50,053 nt of DNA from an uncultured Pelagibacteraceae bacterium. GTDB lineage: Bacteria; Pseudomonadota; Alphaproteobacteria; Pelagibacterales; Pelagibacteraceae. The DNA is taken from positions 1-50,053 of the forward strand of contig CACODU010000004.1 in the NCBI GenBank assembly GCA_902626045.1, given 5' to 3'. Shown piece after piece: positions 28,321-39,266 of the stretch (the stretch's first letter is position 1; every line of letters starts with the position of its first letter). Below the pieces are notes generated by a model. The model worked only from the letters and a program-made list of their open reading frames with translations. It had not been told where the DNA came from and did not search any database. The position numbers and the translations under genes are program-made.

Positions 28321-29921
28321 GCAAAGAGAAAATATATATATTTGATACCACTTTAAGAGATGGTGCTCAGACAGAAGGTGTTGATTTTTCAATTGAAGAT
28401 AAAAATAAAATAGCAAAAGTCTTATCAGACATAGGTGTTGATTATGTAGAAGGAGGATGGCCCGGGGCAAATCCTGTTGATACAAAATTTTTTTCTAGCC
28501 CACCCAAAATGCAACAAACTTTATTTACCGCTTTTGGTATGACTAAAAAAACTGGTCGAAGTGCAGATAACGATCCCGGTTTAGCTTCTTTAATGAATGC
28601 GAATACACCAGCAGTTTGTGTGGTAGGAAAATCTTGGGATTTTCATGTAAAAGTTGCTTTAGGAATTCAAAAAGAGGAAAATTTAGAAAACATCAAAGAA
28701 ACAGCAAAACATTTTATTAAAAACAAAAAAGAATTTTTGTTTGATGCAGAACATTTTTTTGATGGTTATAAAGCTAATCCAGAATATGCAATTGACTGCT
28801 TAAAGCAAGCCTACGATAATGGCGCTAGATGGGTTGTATTATGTGATACTAATGGTGGTACACTACCGAATGAGATTAGAGAAATTGTAACAAAAGTTTC
28901 AAAAATAATACCTGGAAACAATCTTGGAATTCATGCGCATAACGATACAGAAAATGCTGTGGCTAATTCTTTAGCAGCAGTTGAAAGCGGCGTGAGGCAT
29001 ATTCAAGGAACTATTAATGGTTTAGGGGAGAGATGTGGCAATGCAAATTTGATGTCAATTATTCCAAACTTATGTTTAAAAAAAACTTTTAGCGATAAGT
29101 ATGAAATAAACATTAAAAAAGAAAAACTTTCTTCATTAACTGAATGTTCAAGATTGTTAGATGAAATACTTAATAGAAAACCTAATAAAAATATGGCTTA
29201 TGTTGGTGCCTCAGCCTTTTCTCACAAGGGAGGTCTTCACGTTTCAGCAGTGAAGAAAGATCCAAAAACTTACGAACATATTGATCCAAAAACAATTGGA
29301 AATCACAGAAATATTATTGTTTCAAATCAAGCTGGCAGATCAAATATTTTATCAAGACTAGAACAATACGGAGTTAAAATTGACTCTAAAGATCCAAAAA
29401 TCCAAAAAATTTTGGATGAGGTAAAAGATAGAGAATTCAGCGGTTATTCGTATGATGGAGCTGATGCTTCATTTGAATTATTAGCTAATAGACTATTAGG
29501 TAAAGTTCCTGAATATTTAAAAGTAAAAAGTTACGATGTGAATGTTTCAAAATATGACAAAATACAAACAAAAGCAAAAGTAGTTTTCTTGATAGATGGA
29601 AAAGAAATTGAGTGTCACGGTGATGGTAATGGACCTGTAAATGCATTGGATAATGCGATCAGATCTAATTTTAAAAAAGTAACAAAATATTATAATTTTT
29701 TTTCAGATTTAAAGTTACTTGATTATAAAGTTAGAATTCTGAATACTGGTACTGAGGCAACAACAAGAGTTTTAATTGAAAGTACTGATAAAACAGGTGT
29801 AAGTTGGTTTACAGTTGGTGTATCTCCAAATATTATTGAAGCTTCATTTAAAGCATTAATTGATAGCTTGGATTATAAACTTTATAAAGAAAAAGCTCCT
29901 GCTAATTTAAATGAGCAGTAA
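28317..29921 (+). CDS. cimA: Citramalate synthase
   Basis: IFDTTLRDGAQTEGVDFS, HAHNDTENAVANSLAAVESG, CimA-like C-terminal regulatory domain. Confidence 0.92.
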   Translation: MSKEKIYIFDTTLRDGAQTEGVDFSIEDKNKIAKVLSDIGVDYVEGGWPGANPVDTKFFSSPPKMQQTLFTAFGMTKKTGRSADNDPGLASLMNANTPAVCVVGKSWDFHVKVALGIQKEENLENIKETAKHFIKNKKEFLFDAEHFFDGYKANPEYAIDCLKQAYDNGARWVVLCDTNGGTLPNEIREIVTKVSKIIPGNNLGIHAHNDTENAVANSLAAVESGVRHIQGTINGLGERCGNANLMSIIPNLCLKKTFSDKYEINIKKEKLSSLTECSRLLDEILNRKPNKNMAYVGASAFSHKGGLHVSAVKKDPKTYEHIDPKTIGNHRNIIVSNQAGRSNILSRLEQYGVKIDSKDPKIQKILDEVKDREFSGYSYDGADASFELLANRLLGKVPEYLKVKSYDVNVSKYDKIQTKAKVVFLIDGKEIECHGDGNGPVNALDNAIRSNFKKVTKYYNFFSDLKLLDYKVRILNTGTEATTRVLIESTDKTGVSWFTVGVSPNIIEASFKALIDSLDYKLYKEKAPANLNEQ

Positions 29922-30621
29922 ATTTGGTTTCGTTCTAGTAAAACCGCAATTGGGTGAAAATATAGGTGCATGTGCCAGAGCAATGAAAAATTTTGGTTTC
30001 TCAAAACTTCACATTGTAAAGCCTAAAATTAATTTTCCAAATCATAAAGCTAAAGCAACATCTGTTGGAGCGTATGATATCATTAATAAAGCAAAAGTAT
30101 TTGATAAGATCGAAGATGCACTAGATTCTTTCAATTTAGTCATATCTTTAAGTGCAAGACGTAGAGATATAAACAAGAAACATATAACACTTAAAGAATT
30201 TAAAAAAATAATTAAAAGAAAAAATCTAAATTTGGGTTTGATGTTTGGGCCCGAGGCCTCTGGTTTGTCTAATAAAGATTTATCATTTTCTAATTTTATT
30301 TTACAAATTCCAACATCAACTAAATTTAAATCACTAAATTTATCTCATTCTTTGACTATTATTTGTTACGAAATTTTTAAATTATTAAATGAAAAAAAAA
30401 TTAAAAATAAAGGCTTAGATTTAAAAATTTCATCTAAATCAAAAATCTCATCTTTACTAGCTCACTTAACAAGACTTTTAGAAAATAAAGATTTTTTTAT
30501 CCCTAAGGAGAAAAAGCACTCAATGCTATTAAATATAAATAATTTAATTTATAGATTAGAACCAAACGATAAAGAAATAAGGATTTTAGCTAGTATTATA
30601 AGCACATTGAGTAAAAAATAA
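29911..30621 (+). CDS. trmJ: tRNA/rRNA SPOUT methyltransferase (TrmJ family)
   Basis: LVKPQLGENIGACARAMKNFGF, LMFGPEASGLSNKDLS. Confidence 0.85.
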   Translation: MSSKFGFVLVKPQLGENIGACARAMKNFGFSKLHIVKPKINFPNHKAKATSVGAYDIINKAKVFDKIEDALDSFNLVISLSARRRDINKKHITLKEFKKIIKRKNLNLGLMFGPEASGLSNKDLSFSNFILQIPTSTKFKSLNLSHSLTIICYEIFKLLNEKKIKNKGLDLKISSKSKISSLLAHLTRLLENKDFFIPKEKKHSMLLNINNLIYRLEPNDKEIRILASIISTLSKK

Positions 30622-30634
30622 CATTAAAGCTTAA

Positions 30635-30662
30635 TTGACAAATCATTAGTAAAGCTTATAAA
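30635..30662 (+). promoter_or_regulatory. Candidate sigma70 promoter for rpsD
   Basis: TTGACA (30635-30640), 16-bp spacer, TATAAA (30657-30662); ATG at 30678. Confidence 0.65.
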
Positions 30663-30677
30663 ACACATTAATTTAAT

Positions 30678-31295
30678 ATGACTAAAAGACTTAAATCTAA
30701 ACATAAAGTTGACCGAAGACTTAAAGCAAATATTTGGGGAAGACCGAAAAGTCCTTTCAATTCAAGAGCTTACCCACCAGGTCAGCACGGCCAAAATAAA
30801 AAAGGTAAGCCAACAGATTACGGAATTCAATTACAAGCAAAACAAAAGTTAAAAGCTTATTATGGAAACATAAATGAGAGACAATTCAGAAACATTTACA
30901 GAAAAGCACTGTCTAAAAGAGGTGATACAACGGAAAACTTAATTGCTTTACTTGAAAGTAGACTTGATACAATTATATATAGAGCTAAATTTGCACCTAC
31001 TGTTTTCGCTGCAAGACAAATGATTAATCATGGTCACATTAAAGTAAATAAAAAAAGAGTAAATATTGCAAGTTATGTTGTAAATAGTTCTGACGTGATT
31101 GAAGTTAGAGAAAAATCAAAAAAATTAACCATTATCGATGGGTCTTTACAAAGTAAAGAAAGAGATGTGCCTGAATATATTCAGTTAGATAACAAAAACA
31201 AAACTGCTAAACTTGTTAGAATTCCAAAATTTGCAGAAGTTCCATTTCCGGTTATAATGGAACCAAATTTGGTAATTGAATATTATTCTAGGTAA
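30678..31295 (+). CDS. rpsD: 30S ribosomal protein S4
   Basis: Full-length S4 including S4 RNA-binding domain [29 protein letters not shown]. Confidence 0.96.
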   Translation: MTKRLKSKHKVDRRLKANIWGRPKSPFNSRAYPPGQHGQNKKGKPTDYGIQLQAKQKLKAYYGNINERQFRNIYRKALSKRGDTTENLIALLESRLDTIIYRAKFAPTVFAARQMINHGHIKVNKKRVNIASYVVNSSDVIEVREKSKKLTIIDGSLQSKERDVPEYIQLDNKNKTAKLVRIPKFAEVPFPVIMEPNLVIEYYSR

Positions 31296-31613
31296 TTAAA
31301 TTATTTTATTTTCTTCAAAAAGTTTTTTTAACTCACCTTTTTCAAACATTTCTTTTACTATATCACAGCCACCTATAAATTCTTTTTTCACGTAAAGTTG
31401 AGGTATAGTTGGCCAATCGCTATAATCTTTTATTCCTTGCCTTAAATTCTCATCTTCAAGGACATTTATACCTCGAAATTTAATATTCAAATGTTTAAGA
31501 ACATTAGAAACAGCCATAGAGAATCCGCATTGAGGTGCATCTGGAGTGCCTTTCATAAATAAACAAACTTCATTTTCATTAATCAAATTTTCAATTTTTT
31601 TATTTATTTCCAT
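31296..31613 (-). CDS. grxD: Monothiol glutaredoxin, Grx4 family
   Basis: LFMKGTPDAPQCGFS CGFS active site. Confidence 0.94.
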   Translation of the reverse strand: MEINKKIENLINENEVCLFMKGTPDAPQCGFSMAVSNVLKHLNIKFRGINVLEDENLRQGIKDYSDWPTIPQLYVKKEFIGGCDIVKEMFEKGELKKLFEENKII

Positions 31614-31843
31614 TATTTTCCTTTAGTAGTTATTGATAAAGCATGTAATTCATTTCCCATTTTACCTTTTAAAGATTTATATACAAGTTTGTGTTGCTCA
31701 ATTTTACTCAAATTATTAAATTTAGCTGATATAATAGTCGCAGCATAATGATTACTGTCACCCATTAAATCTTTTATTTCGATAGAAGCATCAGGAATAG
31801 AGTCCTTTATTAGCTTTTTTATTTCTTCCAAAGGTAGAGCCAT
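31613..31843 (-). CDS. BolA family protein
   Basis: 76 aa, SNHYAATIISAKFNNLSKIEQHKLVYKSL, HALSITT; adjacent to CGFS glutaredoxin. Confidence 0.9.
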   Translation of the reverse strand: MALPLEEIKKLIKDSIPDASIEIKDLMGDSNHYAATIISAKFNNLSKIEQHKLVYKSLKGKMGNELHALSITTKGK

Positions 31844-34023
31844 TAGAAATTATTATACCATTGATTATTTATTTCAAATAATTCTTTTGTGCTAATCTTT
31901 AAATCACCATCTATTTCAAAATTATCCTCTTGCGTAACTCCAATTTCTTCAAAGTAAATATTTCCATCTGCAAGTATCTTTTTAACTTTAGATAAACAGT
32001 TATTTTCAACTTCAATAATATATCTAGCCTGATCCTCTCCAAAGAAATATTTAAATAAATTTGTTAATTTTTTTGGTTTTAAAATTTTTGCTCCGAAATT
32101 TGAACTCATAGCCATTTCAGAAAGCGTAGTGATTAATCCACCATTAGATATATCATGAGCTGATAAAATTAAATCTTTATCAATTAATTTTAATAGACTT
32201 TCTCCATTATTTTTTTCATTTAAAAGATTAATTTCAGGAGGCATACCCTCAATTATTGAGTAATTTTCTCTTAAAAAACAACTTTGTTCAAGATGACCGA
32301 ATGTTTTTCCAATTAATATTATATTACTTTTGTTTTTTTTAAACTTGTGACTAATTGGTTTTGATAATTTTTTTATTAAACCAACTCCACCTATGACTGG
32401 AGTAGGGTAAATATTTTTTTTATTTGTACCGTTGTAAAAAGAAACATTTCCAGAAACGACTGGATAATTAAGAAACTCACAAGCTTCTTTAATACCATTT
32501 AGGCATTCAGCAAATTCGCCCATAATTTCTTTATTTTCGGGATTACCAAAATTTAAGCAATTGGTTATAGCCAAAGGTTTAGCGCCTACAGTAATTAAAT
32601 TTCTCCAATTTTCACATACAATTTGTTTTCCCCCAGTTATTGGATGCGATTTACAATAGTTTGCTGATGAGTCAACGGATACCGCGATTGCTTTATCTTT
32701 ATTATGTATTCTTAAAATTGCAGCATCAGAGCCAGATTTTTGAACAGTGTCACACATTACATTTTGATCATATTGATTTGTGATCCAACTTTTGTTTGAA
32801 TGATTAGGACTTGATAAGATTTTAATTAAAGCATCTTCAATTTTAATTTTCTTTAAATCCTTTAAATTAATTTTTCTTTTTTGAATATTTTTTTTAGTCC
32901 ATTTTCTATTATAGATTGGCGCTTTAGAAGCAAGACATTCAATTGGAATTTCCCCCTGAACTTTTTTATTAAATTTTAATGTAAGATTATTTGTATTTGT
33001 CGTTTTTCCGATGATAACAAAATCTAAATCCCATTTTTCAAATATTTTTTTTGCATGAGCTTCTTTTCCATCCTCAAGAATTATAAGCATACGTTCTTGA
33101 CTCTCTGATAACATCATTTCATAGGGAGTCATATTTTCTTCTCTGCATGGAATTTTATCTAGTTCAAGCTCTATACCTAATTCACCTTTAGATGCCATTT
33201 CGACACTCGAAGAAGTAAGTCCTGCTGCACCCATATCTTGAATTGAAATAATTGAATTATCTTTCATTAATTCTAAGCAAGCTTCCATCAAAAGTTTTTC
33301 AGTAAAAGGATCTCCAACTTGAACAGTCGGTTTTTTTTCTTCAGAATTTTCATCAAATTCAGCGGATGCCATAGATGCACCGTGAATCCCATCTCGACCA
33401 GTTTTAGATCCAACATAAACCACAGATTTATTTAACCCTTTTGCTTTAGAATAAAAAATCTTATCTTTTTTTGCATGTCCTACAGCCATTGCATTGACTA
33501 AAATATTTTCATTATAAGTCTCATTAAATTTGGTTTCTCCTGCTACAGTGGGTATTCCCATACAGTTTCCATAGCCACCAATTCCAGACACAACTCCATT
33601 TAGTAAACTTTTTGTTTTTAAATGTTTTGGAGAACCAAAATGAATTGAGTTTAATAAAGCAATTGGCCTAGCACCCATTGTAAAAACATCTCTTAATATT
33701 CCACCTACACCTGTAGCCGCTCCTTGATAAGGTTCAATATAAGATGGATGATTATGGCTTTCGATTTTGAATATAATTGCGTCATCATCACCAATATCAA
33801 TTACTCCAGCATTTTCACCCGGCCCTTGAATTACGTGTTTTCCTTTTGTAGGAAGGTTTTTAAGATGAATTCTTGAAGATTTATAAGAACAATGTTCATT
33901 CCACATTGCTGAAAAAATTCCAAGTTCTAAAAGATTTGGCTCTCTTTTTAATAATTTTTTAATATTTTCGTATTCGTCTAGTTTTAAACCATGATTTTCA
34001 ATTATTTTATTTGTAATCTTCAT
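31843..34023 (-). CDS. purL: Phosphoribosylformylglycinamidine synthase subunit PurL
   Basis: [32 protein letters not shown], adjacent purQ and purS. Confidence 0.96.
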   Translation of the reverse strand: MKITNKIIENHGLKLDEYENIKKLLKREPNLLELGIFSAMWNEHCSYKSSRIHLKNLPTKGKHVIQGPGENAGVIDIGDDDAIIFKIESHNHPSYIEPYQGAATGVGGILRDVFTMGARPIALLNSIHFGSPKHLKTKSLLNGVVSGIGGYGNCMGIPTVAGETKFNETYNENILVNAMAVGHAKKDKIFYSKAKGLNKSVVYVGSKTGRDGIHGASMASAEFDENSEEKKPTVQVGDPFTEKLLMEACLELMKDNSIISIQDMGAAGLTSSSVEMASKGELGIELELDKIPCREENMTPYEMMLSESQERMLIILEDGKEAHAKKIFEKWDLDFVIIGKTTNTNNLTLKFNKKVQGEIPIECLASKAPIYNRKWTKKNIQKRKINLKDLKKIKIEDALIKILSSPNHSNKSWITNQYDQNVMCDTVQKSGSDAAILRIHNKDKAIAVSVDSSANYCKSHPITGGKQIVCENWRNLITVGAKPLAITNCLNFGNPENKEIMGEFAECLNGIKEACEFLNYPVVSGNVSFYNGTNKKNIYPTPVIGGVGLIKKLSKPISHKFKKNKSNIILIGKTFGHLEQSCFLRENYSIIEGMPPEINLLNEKNNGESLLKLIDKDLILSAHDISNGGLITTLSEMAMSSNFGAKILKPKKLTNLFKYFFGEDQARYIIEVENNCLSKVKKILADGNIYFEEIGVTQEDNFEIDGDLKISTKELFEINNQWYNNF

Positions 34024-34024
34024 T

Positions 34025-34702
34025 TTAATTAAGCAAACTTAAAAATAAATTTACTCCATCTTTATTAGATATCATGTCATCCACCATTCTTTCTGGATGC
34101 GGCATCATCCCTAATATATTTTTATTTGAATTAAAAATTCCTGCAATGTCTTCTAAAGAACCATTTGGATTTGAATTTTTGTTTTTATTCCCGATTTCGT
34201 CACAATATTTGAAAGCGATTAAGTCTTCATCTTTCATTTTTTCGAGGTGATTAGAGTCTGTAAAATAATTACCTTCGTTGTGCGCAATATTTATATTAAG
34301 GATTTGGTCTTTTTTATATTTTTTCGTAAATTTAGTGCGATTATTAATCACTTGAATATGAACATCTTTATTAATAAATTTCAAATTTTTGTTCCTTAAT
34401 AAGGTTCCTTTTAAAAGACCTGTTTCTGTTAAAATTTGAAATCCATTACAAATTCCTAAAATAAGACAACCTGAATTAGCTGCTTTAATAACCTCATCAA
34501 TTATTAGTGATTTTCCAGCAATAGCTCCTGATCTCAAATAATCTCCATAAGAAAATCCTCCTGGAATTACAATTAAATCAGATTTTGGCAGTTTACTTTC
34601 TTTATGCCAAACCATTTGATTTTTAAATTGGAGTTTCTCTAAAGCAGTTGCTATATCTCTATCACAATTAGAACCAGGAAAAACAATAACAGATGATTTC
34701 AT
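34025..34702 (-). CDS. purQ: Phosphoribosylformylglycinamidine synthase subunit PurQ
   Basis: [37 protein letters not shown]. Confidence 0.96.
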   Translation of the reverse strand: MKSSVIVFPGSNCDRDIATALEKLQFKNQMVWHKESKLPKSDLIVIPGGFSYGDYLRSGAIAGKSLIIDEVIKAANSGCLILGICNGFQILTETGLLKGTLLRNKNLKFINKDVHIQVINNRTKFTKKYKKDQILNINIAHNEGNYFTDSNHLEKMKDEDLIAFKYCDEIGNKNKNSNPNGSLEDIAGIFNSNKNILGMMPHPERMVDDMISNKDGVNLFLSLLN

Positions 34703-34941
34703 TAAATTTTATTTATTTTATAATCTTCAATAATAAGATTTACTAAAAGTTTCTTACACATTTCGTCAACTTTTTCTTCTGCTATAGATTGATCATTGCC
34801 TTCAACCTCAACTTCAAAATGTTTTCCTTGTCTTATGCTTTTAAGATTATTCATTCCCATGTTGACCAAGGTGTTTTTAACAACTTTGCCCTGAGGATCT
34901 AAAACATCTTTTTTAAGAGTAACTGTTACTGAGAATTTCAA
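34702..34941 (-). CDS. purS: Phosphoribosylformylglycinamidine synthase subunit PurS
   Basis: 79 aa, VLDPQGKVVKNTL; purS-purQ-purL order. Confidence 0.94.
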   Translation of the reverse strand: MKFSVTVTLKKDVLDPQGKVVKNTLVNMGMNNLKSIRQGKHFEVEVEGNDQSIAEEKVDEMCKKLLVNLIIEDYKINKI

Positions 34942-34942
34942 T

Positions 34943-35734
34943 TTATTTTTTTTTAAATTTTATCGGAATTGTTTTTCCAAAATTTACTTCACTTATGTTT
35001 GTTTCCTCAGGCATAATGCCTAATCTTCTAGCTACTTCTTGATAACCTTGAATAATACTGCCTAAATCCTTTCTAAACCTATCTTTATCTAATTTCTTTT
35101 CAGTTTTTGAGTCCCATAAACGACATGTATCAGGGCTTATTTCATCAGCTAATACTATTTCTTTTTGTTCAGTATCTTTATTCCAAGTTTTTCCATACTC
35201 AATTTTAAAATCTACAAGTTTAATGCCTATTCCTCTAAACAAACCTAGTAGCAAATCATTAATTCTTAGTGTCATTTTATCAATTATATGTAGATCTTCT
35301 TGTGTCGCCCAACCAAATGAAAAAATGTGCTCCTTAGAGATTAATGGATCATTAAGTTCATCTTTTTTGTAGCAGTACTCCAGTAATGGTTGTTCCAAAA
35401 CTGTCCCCTCTGGAATACCTAATCTTTTAGTCAGTGATCCTGTTGCAATATTTCTAGCTATAAATTCAACAGGAAAAATTTCAGCTTTTTTAATTAGCTG
35501 CTCTCTCATGTTTAAACGTTTTATAAAATGAGTTTTAATCCCACATTGAGAAAGGTTAGTCAAAATATATTCTGAAATTCTATTATTTAGAACTCCTTTA
35601 CCTTCAACACTGGCTTTTTTTAAATTATTAAAAGCCGTCGCATCATCTTTAAAGTGTTGGATAATTAAATCTTTATCTTTTGTTTCATAAAGAATTTTAG
35701 CCTTACCCTCGTATAATTTTTTGCCTTTATTCAT
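34943..35734 (-). CDS. purC: Phosphoribosylaminoimidazole-succinocarboxamide synthase
   Basis: LYEGKAKILYET, DEISPDTCRLWD. Confidence 0.95.
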   Translation of the reverse strand: MNKGKKLYEGKAKILYETKDKDLIIQHFKDDATAFNNLKKASVEGKGVLNNRISEYILTNLSQCGIKTHFIKRLNMREQLIKKAEIFPVEFIARNIATGSLTKRLGIPEGTVLEQPLLEYCYKKDELNDPLISKEHIFSFGWATQEDLHIIDKMTLRINDLLLGLFRGIGIKLVDFKIEYGKTWNKDTEQKEIVLADEISPDTCRLWDSKTEKKLDKDRFRKDLGSIIQGYQEVARRLGIMPEETNISEVNFGKTIPIKFKKK

Positions 35735-35738
35735 TAGA

Positions 35739-37034
35739 TTATTTTTTAAGACTTCTCTTAAAAATTATATTAATTTTTTTTGTATGGTAACTAAAATCAA
35801 ATAATTTTTTAAGTTTATTAACAGGTATTTTGTTCGTAATTTTTTTATCAGAGACTATTTTACTATAAAATGAGGTATTTTCTTTCCAAGCTTGCATAGC
35901 ATTTCTTTGAACAATTTTGTAAGATTCCTCTCTCGTATAACCTGCTGAGGTTAACTCTAATAAAATTCTTTGAGAAAAAAAAATACCGTTTGTTATGTTT
36001 AAATTTTTTTTCATATTTTTAGGATAAACATTTAAATTCTTAACTACGTTACTTAATCTGTTAAGTGCAAAGTCCAATGCGATTGTTGCATCAGGTCCTA
36101 TATTTCTTTCAACTGCAGAATGAGAAATATCTCTTTCATGCCATAGAGCAACATTTTCCATTGCAGGCACTACACACGATCTAATTAATCTTGCTAACCC
36201 AGTAAGGTTTTCTGTTAAAATCGGATTTTTTTTGTGCGGCATTGCTGAAGAACCTTTTTGTTTTTTTCCAAAAAATTCTTCTACCTCTAAGACCTCTGTT
36301 CTTTGTAAATGTCTTATTTCAACTGCAAATCTCTCTATTGAACTTGCAATAATTCCTAATGTTGAGAAAAATTGTGCATGTCTATCCCTTGGAATTATCT
36401 GTGTAGAAATAGGCTCAATATTTAATTTGAGTTTTTTAGCTACATAAACTTCAACTCTTGGATCAATATTTGCAAAAGTTCCAACAGCTCCTGAAATTGC
36501 ACAGCTTGATATTTCATTTATTGAATTTTCTAATCTTTTTCTATTTCTTAAAAACTCTTGATAAAAAGTTAACATTTTTAAACCAAAAGTAATTGGTTCT
36601 GCGTGTATCCCATGGCTTCTTCCTATACATAACGTAAATTTATGTTTTAAAGCTTGTTTTTTTATTGATTGTAACAATTGGTTAATATCTTTTAATAAAA
36701 TTTCTCCTGACTGCTTTAATTGAAGATTAAAACATGTATCAAGCACGTCCGATGAAGTCATACCTTTGTGTAAGTATCTAGACTCTTCACCAACTTTTTC
36801 ATTTATTGAGGTTAAAAACGCTATGATATCGTGTTTTACTTTTTCTTCTATTTGATGAATTCTTTGAGGATTAATTTTTGCTTTTGATTTTACCTTCTTT
36901 GCAATACCCTTAGGAATAATTTTTAATTTTTCCATAGCCTCAGCAGCAGCTAATTCAATTTTCAACCAAATAGAGTATCTATTTAAATCTTCCCAAATAT
37001 TTTTAATTTCTTTTCTTGAATATCTCTCAATCAT
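35739..37034 (-). CDS. purB: Adenylosuccinate lyase
   Basis: GSSAMPHKKNPILTENLTGLAR, TSSDVLDTC. Confidence 0.95.
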   Translation of the reverse strand: MIERYSRKEIKNIWEDLNRYSIWLKIELAAAEAMEKLKIIPKGIAKKVKSKAKINPQRIHQIEEKVKHDIIAFLTSINEKVGEESRYLHKGMTSSDVLDTCFNLQLKQSGEILLKDINQLLQSIKKQALKHKFTLCIGRSHGIHAEPITFGLKMLTFYQEFLRNRKRLENSINEISSCAISGAVGTFANIDPRVEVYVAKKLKLNIEPISTQIIPRDRHAQFFSTLGIIASSIERFAVEIRHLQRTEVLEVEEFFGKKQKGSSAMPHKKNPILTENLTGLARLIRSCVVPAMENVALWHERDISHSAVERNIGPDATIALDFALNRLSNVVKNLNVYPKNMKKNLNITNGIFFSQRILLELTSAGYTREESYKIVQRNAMQAWKENTSFYSKIVSDKKITNKIPVNKLKKLFDFSYHTKKINIIFKRSLKK

Positions 37035-37048
37035 AAATTTTAATACAT

Positions 37049-37795
37049 TTAACTTAATTCAGTAAAAACTTCACAACCATCTTTTGTTACACCTATTGTA
37101 TGTTCAAATTGTGCTGATAAAGATTTGTCTTTTGTAACAGCTGTCCAACCGTCTTTTAATGTTTTTGTTTCATAATTTCCAAGGTTTATCATTGGTTCTA
37201 TTGTAAAAATCATTCCTGATTTTATTTTCTCGCCAGTTCCCTTTTCTCCATAGTGTAAAACATTAGGTTCTTTATGAAATTTTTCACCAGTTCCGTGTCC
37301 ACAAAAATCTTGAACGACTGAAAATCCTTGTGACTCAACATGTTGTTGTATTGTTGATCCAATGTCACCTAAATGAATACCATCTTTAACTATATTAATT
37401 GCTTTCATCATTGCCTCAAAAGTAGTGTTTATTAATCTCTCAGCCTTAATTGAAATTTTTCCAACTTTAAACATTCTACTTGTATCGCCATGCCAACCAT
37501 TTTTAAACGCAGTTACATCTACATTTACGATATCTCCGTCCTTTAAAATTTTGTTTGACGGTATTCCATGACAAACAACATGATTTACAGAAGTACAACA
37601 TGATTTTGGAAAACCTCTATAAAACAAAGGGGCAGAGTAGGCTTTGTGATCGTTAATATACTCGTAACAGATTTTATCTATTTCTCCTGTTGAAATTCCT
37701 GGTTTAATAATTTTATTAATTTCATTTAAAGCACCAGCAGCTATTATTCCAGCAGATCTAGTATTTTCAAACGCTTCTTTAAAGTCTTTTGCCAT
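37049..37795 (-). CDS. map: Type I methionine aminopeptidase
   Basis: CTSVNHVVCHGIP, NVDVTAFKNGWHGDTSRMF, GHGTGEKFHKEPNVLHYG. Confidence 0.95.
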   Translation of the reverse strand: MAKDFKEAFENTRSAGIIAAGALNEINKIIKPGISTGEIDKICYEYINDHKAYSAPLFYRGFPKSCCTSVNHVVCHGIPSNKILKDGDIVNVDVTAFKNGWHGDTSRMFKVGKISIKAERLINTTFEAMMKAINIVKDGIHLGDIGSTIQQHVESQGFSVVQDFCGHGTGEKFHKEPNVLHYGEKGTGEKIKSGMIFTIEPMINLGNYETKTLKDGWTAVTKDKSLSAQFEHTIGVTKDGCEVFTELS

Positions 37796-38490
37796 TAAAA
37801 ATTAATTTTTATTTGTTTATTTACTTTTATTCCCTTCAAGGAAAATTTACAATCATAGCAAAGAATATTCAGGTTGTTTTTCACAGCTTTACTCAAAGCT
37901 AATGCGTAATTTGGATCAATATCTTTTGCAATAGTAAAAGTTTCACAATCGTTTCTTTGTATTAAATATAATATAAAAATTTTATAATTTTTTTTACCAG
38001 CGTTTACAAGTTCGTTAATATGTTTGAGTCCTCTGGTTGTGACAGCATCTGGAAATTCAGCTAACCCTATTTTTCTTGATAAGGTAACATTTTTTACTTC
38101 GATAAAGGTCTTATCTTTTTTATTTGAAATTAAAAAATCAAATCTAGTATTATTTCCAAATTTGGTTTCTGGCTTAATATCAGAAATACCTTTGAATTCC
38201 TTAAATAAGTTATTTTGAAGACCGTGTAATACAATTTTATTTGCAAAATGAGTATTTATACCTACTTTTGATTTATTATCTTCAATAACTTCTAGTGTAT
38301 ATTTTAATTTACGGTTAGGGTTATTTGATTTACTAACCCAGACTCTATTACCCTCTTTTAAAAGTCCATACATTGAACCCGTATTAGGACAATGAGCTGT
38401 TATTGTTTGATTATTGATTTTCACATCAACAAAAAAACGTTTGTATCTTTTTTTAAATAGTCCTGATATTAATTTATTCTCAAAGTTCAT
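37795..38490 (-). CDS. sfsA: SfsA family DNA/RNA nuclease-like protein
   Basis: HCPNTGSMYGLL, FIEVKNVTL, FPDAVTTRGLKHINEL. Confidence 0.9.
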   Translation of the reverse strand: MNFENKLISGLFKKRYKRFFVDVKINNQTITAHCPNTGSMYGLLKEGNRVWVSKSNNPNRKLKYTLEVIEDNKSKVGINTHFANKIVLHGLQNNLFKEFKGISDIKPETKFGNNTRFDFLISNKKDKTFIEVKNVTLSRKIGLAEFPDAVTTRGLKHINELVNAGKKNYKIFILYLIQRNDCETFTIAKDIDPNYALALSKAVKNNLNILCYDCKFSLKGIKVNKQIKINF

Positions 38491-38507
38491 ATATACTTAT
38501 AACCCTA

Positions 38508-39266
38508 ATGAAGAAAAAAAAAAAAATAATAAATGCTGCAATTTTGATAATAGGAAATGAAATACTTTCTGGTCGAACACAGGATAAAAACGTTGCATTC
38601 ATATCAAATTGGTTGAATACAATATGCGGAATTTCAGTCAATGAAGTAAGAATAATTCCAGATGATGAAAAAGTAATTGTAAAAAATATTCAAATTTTAT
38701 CAAAGAAATTTAATTATGTTTTTACAACTGGAGGAATAGGACCTACTCATGATGATATTACAGCTAAATCTATTTCAAAAGCGTTTAAAGTAAAGTACGA
38801 ATATCATGATGAGGCTTATGCAATTTTAGAAAAATATTACGGAAAGAAAAAATTTAATGATGGAAGAAAAAAAATGGCAAAAATGCCAAAGGGTTCTAAA
38901 TTAATATACAATCCTTCAAGTGCTGCACCAGGTTTTATAACTAAGAATGTGTTATCTTTACCTGGAGTTCCCTCAATTTTAAATTCAATGATTGAAAATT
39001 GTAAAAGATATTTAGTTAAAGGATTAAAAATTCACAGTAAAACAATTAATATTTTTACTGTTGAAAGTAATATTTCAAAACAGTTAAGTTTAATTCAAAA
39101 AAAGTATAAAAAATATGTTGATATAGGCAGTTACCCTTTTTTCAGACTTGGAAAAATAGGTGTTGCAATTGTTTCTAGATCAACATCACTTAAAAAATTA
39201 AAAAGCGTCAATACTGACTTAATGAAAGTTATTAAAATAAAAAAAATTGGAGTTTTAAAACTTTAA
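38508..39266 (+). CDS. Molybdopterin-binding/CinA N-terminal-like protein, no C-terminal amidase domain
   Basis: ILIIGNEILSGRTQDKN, TTGGIGPTHDDIT, LPGVPSI. Confidence 0.85.
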   Translation: MKKKKKIINAAILIIGNEILSGRTQDKNVAFISNWLNTICGISVNEVRIIPDDEKVIVKNIQILSKKFNYVFTTGGIGPTHDDITAKSISKAFKVKYEYHDEAYAILEKYYGKKKFNDGRKKMAKMPKGSKLIYNPSSAAPGFITKNVLSLPGVPSILNSMIENCKRYLVKGLKIHSKTINIFTVESNISKQLSLIQKKYKKYVDIGSYPFFRLGKIGVAIVSRSTSLKKLKSVNTDLMKVIKIKKIGVLKL

